Shown: one piece after another, positions 26,345-34,924 of the stretch
How positions within the stretch are numbered: position 1 is the first letter of the stretch
Layout of the letters: the number at the start of each line of letters is the position of its first letter
Source: Pedobacter frigidisoli
Lineage (GTDB): Bacteria; Bacteroidota; Bacteroidia; Sphingobacteriales; Sphingobacteriaceae
Length of the DNA: 64,000 bases
Direction of reading: 5' to 3'
NCBI RefSeq assembly: GCF_004331675.1
Contig: NZ_SJSN01000009.1
Location: forward strand, 186,001 to 250,000
Translations under genes and position numbers: made by a program
Notes under the pieces: generated by a model
What the model was told of the DNA's origin: nothing
Seen by the model: the letters and a program-made list of their open reading frames with translations, nothing else
Databases searched by the model: none

Positions 26345-27489
26345 TTATTCCCTAACCAATTTGCCTTTAATCATCCACACAGAATTTCTTCCAAAGACAT
26401 TTGTTGAGGTTACAGCAATTATGGTATCATCATTTAAAATACAAATGGAATTCCATAAACCATGTTTATTTAAGGGAATATTAAAAGGATTATCGACCAA
26501 CTTAAAGTTTCGGCCACTTTTATCCCCGATAGCAACTTGCATAAAGGCTAACTCCCAATTTTTATTTCTATTTAGCGTGCTTTGAAAAGATAATATCGTT
26601 TCGCCACTTTTTAATTGCCTCAAATATGGAGCTCCTGCGTAAACACTATCAGGCAAGTTTGGTATGAAAGCGTCGTTCCTATTTTTATCCTTTCTGCCAA
26701 CAACTTCTTTCCAATTCTCTTTAAGCGTATTGCGAATTATTGTTGGCTTAAACTGTCCTCGAGCGTTATCCTCAATAGAAAATAAGATCTCATATGATCC
26801 ATGTAAAATGATTGGAACAGGCATTCCATCTCTATGATTTGCGGTAAAGGAAACAATTTCTGGTCTTTTAGTCCATGTTATGCCAGCATCCTTTGATCTA
26901 AAGATAGAAATATTCTGCTCACCAGATTCAGTATATATTTTTTCATCAGAAAAGAATAATTGAATTTCTCCTGATGGCAACTGAATTTGAGCGGGCTCCC
27001 AACAGCCATCCTCAAACTTATAACTGGCTTCGTAAACTAACCTTTCATCTTCCCAGGTTTTTCCATCGTTATGGCTCTTTTTTGTGCGGATACCAAAACG
27101 TTTTGCAGTATCTGCATTTCCGCTTTTTGGTCGTGGATTGTATGAAGCCAAAAGCGAATGATCTTTTAATTCGATAATTTCTGGAACCGCCATGTTTATC
27201 CCAGCTATATTTTCTGCGATTAAAACAGCATCAGCCCAAGTGTTACCTAAATCAATGCTTTTGACGCATTCGATACCATTTTTGCTCTCATAAATACAAA
27301 TTAGGTTGCTGTTTTAGTTTGAATGATGCGTCCGTAATTCGCGTAAGGTTCATTGATAGGTGTTACTTGATTCAGCGTAGATTGATCCCAACGGATATTA
27401 AAGGATTTATTTTGTGCAGTAGAATGGGTTTTTAGGAGCGTAAATTGGGCAACGACCACAAAAAGCAAACAAGTTATTTTTCTTTTCAT
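26345..27489 (-). pseudogene. Secreted sialidase-like (BNR/Asp-box) protein, frameshifted
   Basis: The N-terminal piece (27489-27301) has a signal peptide MKRKITCLLFVVVAQFTLLK and ends IIQTKTAT-stop. Immediately after, the next frame continues without a gap in sense as NLICIYESKNGIECVKS, then MAVPEIIELKDHSLL to the natural stop at 26345. One missing base near 27303-27312 explains the break. Three Asp-box-like motifs are seen: SIDLGNTW, SHNDGKTW and SKDAGITW, so the fold is a sialidase-type beta-propeller. Either the gene is inactivated or there is a single-base sequencing error. Exact glycoside specificity cannot be read. Confidence 0.85.
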
Positions 27490-27530
27490 TAATTAAAGAT
27501 AGCTGTTACGAAGAACAAAGCCATGAAAGT

Positions 27531-27563
27531 AAAAAAGCCCTTCAATCCTGAAAGGGCTTTTTT
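27531..27563. terminator. Bidirectional terminator
   Basis: AAAAAAGCCCTT (27531-27542) pairs with AAGGGCTTTTTT (27552-27563), with A and T runs on both sides. On the minus strand it lies upstream of the sialidase pseudogene and downstream of the NIPSNAP gene. Confidence 0.85.
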
Positions 27564-27686
27564 ATAGTCGTCTATCCCTATATAAGTAGGAAGAACAAAA
27601 TTATATAATGACTTTAATATTTTTGGAGTCTGAATAAACTGAACAGAAAATATTTCCATTCAAATTTTAAGTTACCAACGAACAAG

Positions 27687-28466
27687 TTAAAAATCTGAAT
27701 AATCTGTTGGATAAAGAAATAAGGTTACATTTTTTGAAACATTATTTTGATATTGAGGCAAGCCACTAATCTTTTTATATTCAGGGCCAAATGCCGACCA
27801 ATGTTTTTCTCGATCTTCCTTATTATTAAAGGTGGTTAAATACATCAAATTGGGCATTTTGCTACCAGAAATTACCTGGCCATAAAACACGGCATTAAAG
27901 TTCAGCTTGGTAAAAATGCTGATTTCCGCATCGTTGAACATACCAATTTTGTTGAGTGATAGTTTTTCTGTACTTGCCTCGTAACTCCTCAGTTCGTAAA
28001 TTCTTTCGGCTTTGAGCGAAGATAAATTAGGCATTGCTGGTGATGGCATTGCATCGAAAGCTTTAAGTAAAATGGATTCTATCCGTAGAAATGGCGAATT
28101 GTCGAAACTGGCATCTAAATAGCTTTTGCCCGCTGCCAAATAAGCCTGATCTTTTGTCAAAGCCTGATCTAGATTCAAATAATTATCTATCTTTTTAAAT
28201 GGAATAAAAACATAAATCAATTGCTCCAAAGAATCTTTTTTTACAGGCTTAAAAACTCCAATATTCTGAACACCGAAGCGATGCAACGCTGGCAAGTAAG
28301 CATTTTTTAAATAAGAATCGACAGTTCGTTCTTGTGCCTCTCCCTTTACGTGGTAAATTTTTATTTGATAGTAATACCCAGGCTTTGCAGCAAATGAGTG
28401 GCTTTGAAGAAAGAAGATTATTGCTAGGCAACAAAGTAATTTTAAATAAATAAGATTCAGTTTCAT
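27687..28466 (-). CDS. NIPSNAP-family secreted protein
   Basis: A 259-residue protein with a signal peptide (hydrophobic 8-22, ending HSFAAKPGYY). Two ferredoxin-like dimeric alpha/beta-barrel modules follow: YYQIKIYHVKGEAQERTVDSY near the start and RIYELRSYEASTEKLSLNK in the second half, the NIPSNAP pattern. The last part has YLTTFNNKEDREKHWSAFG, typical of the second barrel. Biochemical function is unknown for the family. Eight bases separate it from the upstream DUF5519 gene, so it is probably the third gene of one transcript. Confidence 0.85.
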   Translation of the reverse strand: MKLNLIYLKLLCCLAIIFFLQSHSFAAKPGYYYQIKIYHVKGEAQERTVDSYLKNAYLPALHRFGVQNIGVFKPVKKDSLEQLIYVFIPFKKIDNYLNLDQALTKDQAYLAAGKSYLDASFDNSPFLRIESILLKAFDAMPSPAMPNLSSLKAERIYELRSYEASTEKLSLNKIGMFNDAEISIFTKLNFNAVFYGQVISGSKMPNLMYLTTFNNKEDREKHWSAFGPEYKKISGLPQYQNNVSKNVTLFLYPTDYSDF

Positions 28467-28474
28467 GGCGATGA

Positions 28475-28927
28475 TTAAACTCTAGCTAATATAATATCAT
28501 TTTGCGAATAAGCTTTAAGTTTTAAATCATAACAAAGTTTTAATAATGCTATTGCGTTTTCTACATCTTTTTCGTTTCGTACATAAAAACTAATCCATCC
28601 AGATTTTTCAAAAACATGATGAGAGGTTGCTTTCTGTTCATCTAATAACCTTTGCTTAGTTTTTTTAGTAAAAAGAATATCAAGAATACCATTGCTGTGT
28701 AAATGTCCTATTTCTGTTTTACGATAATTAAATTGGGTACCGCCGAATTTATGCAAACTTATACTTGTATGTTCCCAATTAAGCACTTCGTTTTCAATCT
28801 CATCAAACCAAGTTAATTTCATAGGCTCAGTTAAAAACAAGAGTAATTTTAAACAACTATCATATATCAGTGCGAATAATGGTATCCTCTTTAAAAAATT
28901 TAAATATTTTACGATAAAGCCAAACAT
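28475..28927 (-). CDS. DUF5519 / luciferase-domain protein
   Basis: A 150-residue protein. A hydrophobic stretch (about 10-33) may be a membrane anchor or an overlong N-terminus. The body matches DUF5519: FGGTQFNYRKTEIGHLHSNG, LDILFTKKTKQRLL, ATSHHVFEKSGWISFYV and VENAIALLKLCYDLK. The 'luciferase' label in this family is historical; no light-producing activity is implied. The start overlaps the SRPBCC stop by one base, so the two are translationally coupled. Function unknown. Confidence 0.75.
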   Translation of the reverse strand: MFGFIVKYLNFLKRIPLFALIYDSCLKLLLFLTEPMKLTWFDEIENEVLNWEHTSISLHKFGGTQFNYRKTEIGHLHSNGILDILFTKKTKQRLLDEQKATSHHVFEKSGWISFYVRNEKDVENAIALLKLCYDLKLKAYSQNDIILARV

Positions 28928-29832
28928 TATTTCTCACTTAAAACTTTAATGTGATCCATAACCCTTAAATGCACATTTCTAGTAATGCTTTCTGCCCAAA
29001 GGTCATAGTACCATGTGGGAAAAACATGTAACTTATACCAACTATTTCCGATTAATGTTGTGGTTCCATTTCCATTGTCTTGCAATAAAAACTGTCCCCT
29101 ATTAATATCGATGTGGCCCATAATTTCTGGGTCTTTTGGTTGGTTAACAATATCAAAAGTTAAATTTTTATTCTTATCAAAAGTTACGATTTGCTCATCG
29201 AAAACATATCCATTACTAAAAATACATTTTCTTCCCGCACCTTTTTTATAAGCGGTAACAGTTGTTTGCATTGGGCTAGGCATACCAATATTAAATAACC
29301 AATAAGTATTTGGCTGCTTAATTTTATCAAAAGCAACAACATTTTTCCAAATTTTTTCTGGCGTTGCCTTAATTATCACCTCATCCGAAACCATATTTTC
29401 ATAGCGGTGATCTGCTAGAGAATCGGCAATAAAAATTAACATCAATAAAGAAATAAAACTTGTATTAAGTGTTTGATTATTTTTTTTGAACATTACCTTG
29501 CCAATAAATGCTCCAGTTATAACAAATGCAAATATTAATGGAGATACAATGATTAAGCAGATAGTGCCTTCACCCAGAAATAAAAAGCTAAGTAATATGG
29601 CAATGAAGCCGTTTAAAATGGAATTCCATATTAACATTTTGCTTGATAACTTAAAGTCTTTCCAAAACCAGGCGCTCATTATTCCGATGAGCATTGGTAA
29701 GATTACAAATTCCGAAAAAACTATTACTCCTGCACTCCCAACATTCAAGAATCTATTGATTCCAATAATGGAGAGCAGAATGGCATTCGGTATTAAAAAT
29801 CCTAAAAATATTTTATTCTCAAATATCTTCAT
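28927..29832 (-). CDS. Membrane-anchored SRPBCC-domain protein
   Basis: About 301 residues. The first ~145 carry four or five hydrophobic helices (for example ILLSIIGINRFL, VIVFSEFVILPMLIGIMSAW, LIIVSPLIFAFVITGAFIG and FISLLMLIFIADSL). The C-terminal half is a SRPBCC/START-like helix-grip domain beginning VSDEVIIKATPEKIWKNVV. ATG at 29832 is preferred over a TTG at 29853, because the latter lies inside a -7 promoter box. First gene of a probable unit with the DUF5519 and NIPSNAP genes. Ligand unknown. Confidence 0.8.
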   Translation of the reverse strand: MKIFENKIFLGFLIPNAILLSIIGINRFLNVGSAGVIVFSEFVILPMLIGIMSAWFWKDFKLSSKMLIWNSILNGFIAILLSFLFLGEGTICLIIVSPLIFAFVITGAFIGKVMFKKNNQTLNTSFISLLMLIFIADSLADHRYENMVSDEVIIKATPEKIWKNVVAFDKIKQPNTYWLFNIGMPSPMQTTVTAYKKGAGRKCIFSNGYVFDEQIVTFDKNKNLTFDIVNQPKDPEIMGHIDINRGQFLLQDNGNGTTTLIGNSWYKLHVFPTWYYDLWAESITRNVHLRVMDHIKVLSEK

Positions 29833-29850
29833 AGTGTTTAAATTGTTAAT

Positions 29851-29858
29851 CAAACATA
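29851..29858 (-). promoter_or_regulatory. -7 box of the SRPBCC-DUF5519 unit
   Basis: On the minus strand the sequence reads TATGTTTG (TAnnTTTG), 18 bases upstream of the ATG at 29832. This decides the start codon. Confidence 0.45.
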
Positions 29859-29999
29859 AAATTAATTATTAAACTTTCAAAATTTACTGAAAATAAAAAT
29901 ATAATCAAATGGAAATAATTTGACAATTATCTACATTACTAGGCCGTTATTGCTTAATTTATGTAAATTCAAGCACCGAATTTAGACTTACTAGCCAAT

Positions 30000-32051
30000 A
30001 TGCCATTTAATAAAGCGCTATTTTTATTATTGATTGTCCTTATATACTCTTGCAAATTATCTAATAATAAGATAGATCATCCTGTATTGGTAGATAAAAT
30101 AATCGATAGCGCATCTCATTTAGGCGATTTAAAGAAAAGAGAACAGGCTAATCGATACCTAGATTCATGCTTTAAGCAAATTGAAAACCCTGGGATTGGC
30201 GATTTATGGAAAAAATTCTACTTTAAGCAATCGCAAAATTTTATTTTTGCAAGACTGAATAAAGATTCTATAGAACTCGAAAAAGCATTTATTTATGCAG
30301 ATAGTATGCTTGCGCTTATTGCTACAAATAAGGCAGAGGTAAAATACAAGAGGGAGCTAAGCATTGCTAATTTTTTAAAAGGCGACGTCCTTTTAGAGCA
30401 AGAAAAATATGAACAATCTTATCTGTTCTTTAATAAAGGAAAGCTTTTGGCAGACGAATCTGGAAGCACATGCGATCAAGCGGATTTTAATAGTCGATTT
30501 GCTTTCTTAAACTACGTCCAGAATAAATACAGGCAAGCCGCATCACTTTTTTTGCAGGCTTATAAAAACAACTTAGCCTGTAAGCTTGATTATGAGAAAT
30601 ATGCAGCAATACAAGGCGCCTTAGATAATGCGGGATTAAGCTATAACCACATCAAAATGACTGATAGTGCGATGATCTGCTTTAAAAAATCATTAAAGTT
30701 TTTAGAAAGCAACGAGCATCTTTTTCCTTACAAGAAAACATTTACTCGAGTTGCCAAAGGTGTAAATTACCATTACATAGGCGATGTATACCTGGATAGT
30801 GGCAATAACGAAAAGGCTGAGGAATATTTAAAGAAAGCAATTGCTTCTAACGGAACTTTCGGTACCGAAAAAAGAAATGCACAAATTGCTGAAGTGAAAT
30901 TGGCTCGCCTTTACCTAAACACAGGTCGTTATAATGATTTTAGCTCAATCATGGCTTTCGCTAGATCATCATTGGATTCTTTACCGAGCCCAAAGACAGA
31001 AGTAGATTGGCAAAAATTGCGAATTGACTATTTAAATTTAACTGGGAAGTATGAGGAAGCTAAAACATATATTCCTAATTACCTGCAATTGGCAGCAAAA
31101 CAAGATCTAAAGCTTCAAAAATTAAACAGTGTTAATGCTCGAACTGAATTCTACAACTTGCAGAAAGATTATGAGCTCACTCTACTCAAAAAAGAAAATC
31201 AGCTCAACATTTTATACCTGATTATTGCTGTAGGTTTTTCGGTAATGTCGATGTTTATTCTTTATCAACTGTGGCGAAATGGAAAAACATCAAAAATTAC
31301 CAACGATAAGCTTAAGCTGTTGAATAAGCAGGTAACAGAACAGAATCTTCATCTTCAAAAAGCGTTAAGTGCGCTTGAACAAAGTCAGGATGAGAACAAA
31401 CGCGTAATGAAAGTTGTAGCCCACGATTTACGTAGTCCGATCGGCGCCATTGTTAGCCTAGCGGGATTTATGTTAAGTAATCAAAAATTAAAAGAAGAGG
31501 AACAACATTTAATTGGCCTGATCAAAATTTCTGGTGCAGATTCTTTAAAATTTGTAGATGATTTGTTGAACTGGGAATCTGCAAGTGAGGAATTAGAGAA
31601 AGAATCTGTTGATTTGAATGCGCTCCTAAATTACTGTACCAACCTTTTGCAATACAAAGCCTCCGAAAAGCAGCAGAAAATTATCCTGAAAAGTGAAGCC
31701 ATTACTTTTAATATCAATCGAGAGAAGATTTGGAGGGTAATCAGTAATTTGATAACGAATGCCATCAAGTTTAGTCCACCTAAAACCAATATCTTGGTGG
31801 AGACTAATATTTTTTCAGATCATATCATTATATCGGTAAAAGATCAGGGAATTGGGATTCCAGCAGAAATGAATGATAGTATTTTCAATATTACCAAAGA
31901 GGCCAAAAGAAGCGGAACGAATGGCGAGAAATCTTACGGTATGGGCTTAGTAATTTCTAAACAGATTGTGGAGGCACATGGCGGCTCGTTGTGGTTTGAA
32001 AGTACAACTTCAAAGGGAACAACGTTTTTTATCAAACTTCCTATTGCGTAA
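30000..32051 (+). CDS. Lipoprotein-type TPR sensor histidine kinase
   Basis: A 683-residue histidine kinase. The N-terminus (FLLLIVLIYSC with C18) looks like a lipoprotein signal. Residues about 40-395 are TPR-like helical repeats, followed by one membrane helix (403-424), a coiled coil (430-465), H-box KVVAHDLRSP with H475, an N-box VISNLITNAIKF, G1 DQGIGIP and G2 YGMGLVISKQIVEAHGG. It closes with TTFFIKLPIA. No response regulator lies nearby, so its partner is elsewhere. It resembles the kinase at 2595-4913 in layout but is not a close copy. Confidence 0.92.
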   Translation: MPFNKALFLLLIVLIYSCKLSNNKIDHPVLVDKIIDSASHLGDLKKREQANRYLDSCFKQIENPGIGDLWKKFYFKQSQNFIFARLNKDSIELEKAFIYADSMLALIATNKAEVKYKRELSIANFLKGDVLLEQEKYEQSYLFFNKGKLLADESGSTCDQADFNSRFAFLNYVQNKYRQAASLFLQAYKNNLACKLDYEKYAAIQGALDNAGLSYNHIKMTDSAMICFKKSLKFLESNEHLFPYKKTFTRVAKGVNYHYIGDVYLDSGNNEKAEEYLKKAIASNGTFGTEKRNAQIAEVKLARLYLNTGRYNDFSSIMAFARSSLDSLPSPKTEVDWQKLRIDYLNLTGKYEEAKTYIPNYLQLAAKQDLKLQKLNSVNARTEFYNLQKDYELTLLKKENQLNILYLIIAVGFSVMSMFILYQLWRNGKTSKITNDKLKLLNKQVTEQNLHLQKALSALEQSQDENKRVMKVVAHDLRSPIGAIVSLAGFMLSNQKLKEEEQHLIGLIKISGADSLKFVDDLLNWESASEELEKESVDLNALLNYCTNLLQYKASEKQQKIILKSEAITFNINREKIWRVISNLITNAIKFSPPKTNILVETNIFSDHIIISVKDQGIGIPAEMNDSIFNITKEAKRSGTNGEKSYGMGLVISKQIVEAHGGSLWFESTTSKGTTFFIKLPIA

Positions 32052-32052
32052 A

Positions 32053-32940
32053 TTACTCCACCCCTTTTGCGCTTGTAGGGATGATATAAAGTGATTTTGA
32101 TGCTGTAATAAATAAAATATTTCTGTTCTTTCCGCCAAAACAGATATTACCACACCATTCTTCAGGCACATCAATGTGGCCAATTTGTTCGCCTGTTGCT
32201 TTGTAAATATTTACGCCTTTGCCGGTTACGTAAATATTGCCGTTGTTATCCAAAGTCATTCCATCAGAATGTTGATTGAGAATGGTTTCTCTATTGATTA
32301 AACTTGCATCAGTATTAATTTGATAACGATAAGTTTTATTGGAACTCATATCCGCAACGTACAGGAATTTACCATCAGGTGTACCAACAATGCCGTTTGG
32401 TTTAATCACATCATCGGCTACAATTATGGCAGTTTTCTTTCCTTTAGCGAGATAATAAACACGTTGTCTTTCTATTTCAGGTTTCTGTCTGGTCCAGTAA
32501 TCGCGTTGGTAATACGGGTCGGTAAAGTAAATACCGCCTTTCGCATCCAACCACATATCATTCGGACCGTTAACTTTCTTTCCCTCAAAATCGGAGAATA
32601 AAACCGTTATCTTTTTATTTTTATCGATAGACCAGATTTGATTGTTTTCATCGGCACAAACAATTAAGTTTCCTTTTTCATCGAAATAAGTTCCGTTTGC
32701 CCTCCCCGATTTATCCAGGTACAAACTCAGTTTTCCATTGATATCATATTTCCAGATTTTATCGTTTGGCTGGTCGGTAAAAAATACATTTCCTTGCTTA
32801 TCAACAGAAGCTCCCTCAGTAAATTTGAATTGGGAAGAAATGAGTTTCAAACTATCCTGAACGAAGATTGGATTTGTTAATTGCGCAAAAGAAAATGAAG
32901 TAATCGAAATTAGAATAGAAAGAAAGAAATACTTTTTCAT
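32053..32940 (-). CDS. SMP-30/gluconolactonase-family secreted protein
   Basis: About 295 residues: signal peptide MKKYFFLSILISITSFSFAQ, then a six-bladed beta-propeller of the SMP-30/LRE type. Metal-site and blade motifs visible: FTEGASVDKQGNVFFTDQ, VNGPNDMWLDAKGGIYFTDP and IKPNGIVGTPDGKFLYVAD. The family hydrolyses lactones or phosphotriesters with a divalent metal; the natural substrate here is unknown, and export to the periplasm is predicted. The ATG at 32940 is preferred over one 16 codons upstream because only it gives a good signal peptide. It is convergent with the kinase, one base apart. Confidence 0.88.
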   Translation of the reverse strand: MKKYFFLSILISITSFSFAQLTNPIFVQDSLKLISSQFKFTEGASVDKQGNVFFTDQPNDKIWKYDINGKLSLYLDKSGRANGTYFDEKGNLIVCADENNQIWSIDKNKKITVLFSDFEGKKVNGPNDMWLDAKGGIYFTDPYYQRDYWTRQKPEIERQRVYYLAKGKKTAIIVADDVIKPNGIVGTPDGKFLYVADMSSNKTYRYQINTDASLINRETILNQHSDGMTLDNNGNIYVTGKGVNIYKATGEQIGHIDVPEEWCGNICFGGKNRNILFITASKSLYIIPTSAKGVE

Positions 32941-33013
32941 GGGTTGATATTTGGTTGGCAAAGTGGGGATTAATCTTTTGCGGTGCAAGTAAAAATGTTG
33001 TGTTAAACTGTGT

Positions 33014-33120
33014 CGTCATTGCGAGAAACTATTCTTCATAGTTTCGTGGCAATCTCATTGTTTAAACAATTCCACTAGTGAGATTGCTTCAATCGATGAA
33101 AAATCGATTTCGCAATGACG
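33014..33120. repeat. Dispersed inverted repeat, CGTCATTGCGAG family
   Basis: Starts CGTCATTGCGAGAAACTA and ends TCGATTTCGCAATGACG, so the outer ends are inverted copies. Inside is a smaller palindrome around GAAACTATTCTTCATAGTTTC. Other members lie at 43592-43673 and, tandemly, at 62763-63240. It sits in the gap between the SMP-30 gene and the ABC exporter. Confidence 0.85.
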
Positions 33121-33163
33121 GAGAAAAGAGAAAGACAAAACAAATGGCGAGGTAATAACGTAT

Positions 33164-34924
33164 TTAACTTACCCTCTTCCCTTTCAATAACATATCAAGC
33201 GCATCGTTTAGTGTTCCTGCCTTTTGCACTTCGCCCTCATTTACAAAGTAAATTTCATCGGCGTTTTCGATGGTATTTAAACGGTGTGCGATAACTACTA
33301 ATGTTGTTTCTTTCGATAACTTATTCAAAATACTGCTCAACAATTGCTCTGTAATGGTATCGATATTTGCCGTTGCTTCATCTAAAATCAATAATTCAGG
33401 GTTACGTAAAACGGCTCTCATGAAAGCAATTAACTGTTTTTGCCCCAAACTGATGCTATCAGCACCTGATGTAATTTGTGTGTTCAATCCCTCATCAAAA
33501 ATGGCCAAAAGCGCATTCAAGTTCGCATCTTCAATAATCTTATTCAACTCATCGTCACTCACATCTTTATACTGACTGTTGCCGTAAAGAATATTGTCTT
33601 TTACGGTTCCTGTAAATAAAAACGGCTCTTGTAGAATAAAACCGATTTTCTGTGTACGTTCCTCGGCACTGAAAGAGCGAATATCCTTTCCGTTCAATAA
33701 AACAGACCCTTTTGTGGCATCGTACAAGCGAGAAATTAAAGACGCCGTTGTTGTTTTACCGCCACCCGTTGGACCAATCAAGGCATAAGTTTTGCCTTTT
33801 TCGAACTTCAAATTAATGTTATGCAGAATCTCTTTCGAATCGTCATAAGAGAAATGAACGTTTTTAAATTCCAGCAAGGCATCAGAAGTAACCGATTTAT
33901 CGCCCTCAACTTGAGTAAGATTTGTTTCCAGCAAAAGGATTTGAGAAATCCTGTCCCAACCCGCCATGGCTACTTGAAAACTTGTCCACAAAGCAGCCAA
34001 TTGCCTCAATGGATTGTAAAAGTTGGTACAATAGGAAATGTAACTCACTAACAATCCTAATGAAAAGTTTCCAATGGAAATTAAATAAATACCGAAAAGC
34101 AGTACAATTAATTGTGCGGCACTTGAAAGTAAACCATAAACGGGAACAAAAATATTGTTGGCTAAACCTGCGCCGATTGCCGTTTTATAATTTTCTTTGT
34201 TCGCCTCATCAAAACGCTTTCTAAAATAATCGCGACGGTTAAAAGCAATTATAACCTTAAAATTATTCAGGCTTTCCTGAATTTCGGCACTCATTCCGCC
34301 GACGCTTTTCAGATTTTTTGCATTCTTTCTTTTAACCCATGGGGATAAAATCACAGTAAAAAACACAATTACAACCGCTGGAGAAAGCGCTGCAGCTCCA
34401 AGTTCGAAATTGATGGTTAACAGAAAAAAACCAGCACCAATCATGGTTACAATACTACCGATAAACTGCATCAGCGATTGCGAAAAAAACTGGTTCAATT
34501 TATCCGTATCGTTATTTACCCGAGAGATTAAATCGCCTGCCTTGTTTTGATTGAAGAATGAAACAGGTAATTCCTGTAGCTTATTAAAAATGGCATTCCG
34601 AAGCGTATAAAGCATTCTTTGTCCGATACTACCCATTAATTTGGTTTGCAAATAACCTGTAACCATGGCAATCAAGTACATTACTAAAAGTATTCCACCG
34701 AACATTAAAACGCCATGAAATTGTTTGGTTCGGATGTATTTATCAATGGTATGGCCGACCAAAAGCGGCCCCAAAAGCAATAACCCAGAATTTACTAAAA
34801 TTGCAATCAGAGCCAGCCAAAGATTTTTTCTTTCGTCGGATATGAGTTTCAGCAATCTTTTAAGCGCTTGGTATGTAGATTGCTTTTCCTGCTTTTGCGT
34901 AAGCTGGTTAAGATTGTAGTTCAT
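33164..34924 (-). CDS. ABC exporter subunit B (membrane + ATPase)
   Basis: A 586-residue half-exporter: an N-terminal six-helix membrane domain (about 35-330) and a C-terminal ATPase. Walker A GPTGGGKTTT, Walker B LLILDEATANID with the catalytic Glu present, H-loop IAHRL. The signature loop reads ISLGQKQL instead of LSGGQ, so it is degenerate. Its gene overlaps the partner gene by 17 bases, so the two products almost certainly form a heterodimer that exports a lipid, peptide or drug; the substrate is not readable. Second gene of the unit. Confidence 0.93.
   Translation of the reverse strand: MNYNLNQLTQKQEKQSTYQALKRLLKLISDERKNLWLALIAILVNSGLLLLGPLLVGHTIDKYIRTKQFHGVLMFGGILLVMYLIAMVTGYLQTKLMGSIGQRMLYTLRNAIFNKLQELPVSFFNQNKAGDLISRVNNDTDKLNQFFSQSLMQFIGSIVTMIGAGFFLLTINFELGAAALSPAVVIVFFTVILSPWVKRKNAKNLKSVGGMSAEIQESLNNFKVIIAFNRRDYFRKRFDEANKENYKTAIGAGLANNIFVPVYGLLSSAAQLIVLLFGIYLISIGNFSLGLLVSYISYCTNFYNPLRQLAALWTSFQVAMAGWDRISQILLLETNLTQVEGDKSVTSDALLEFKNVHFSYDDSKEILHNINLKFEKGKTYALIGPTGGGKTTTASLISRLYDATKGSVLLNGKDIRSFSAEERTQKIGFILQEPFLFTGTVKDNILYGNSQYKDVSDDELNKIIEDANLNALLAIFDEGLNTQITSGADSISLGQKQLIAFMRAVLRNPELLILDEATANIDTITEQLLSSILNKLSKETTLVVIAHRLNTIENADEIYFVNEGEVQKAGTLNDALDMLLKGKRVS

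Noticed and set aside
28475..28927. Annotation as a light-producing luciferase
   Set aside because: Only the DUF5519 domain, historically labelled luciferase, is present.
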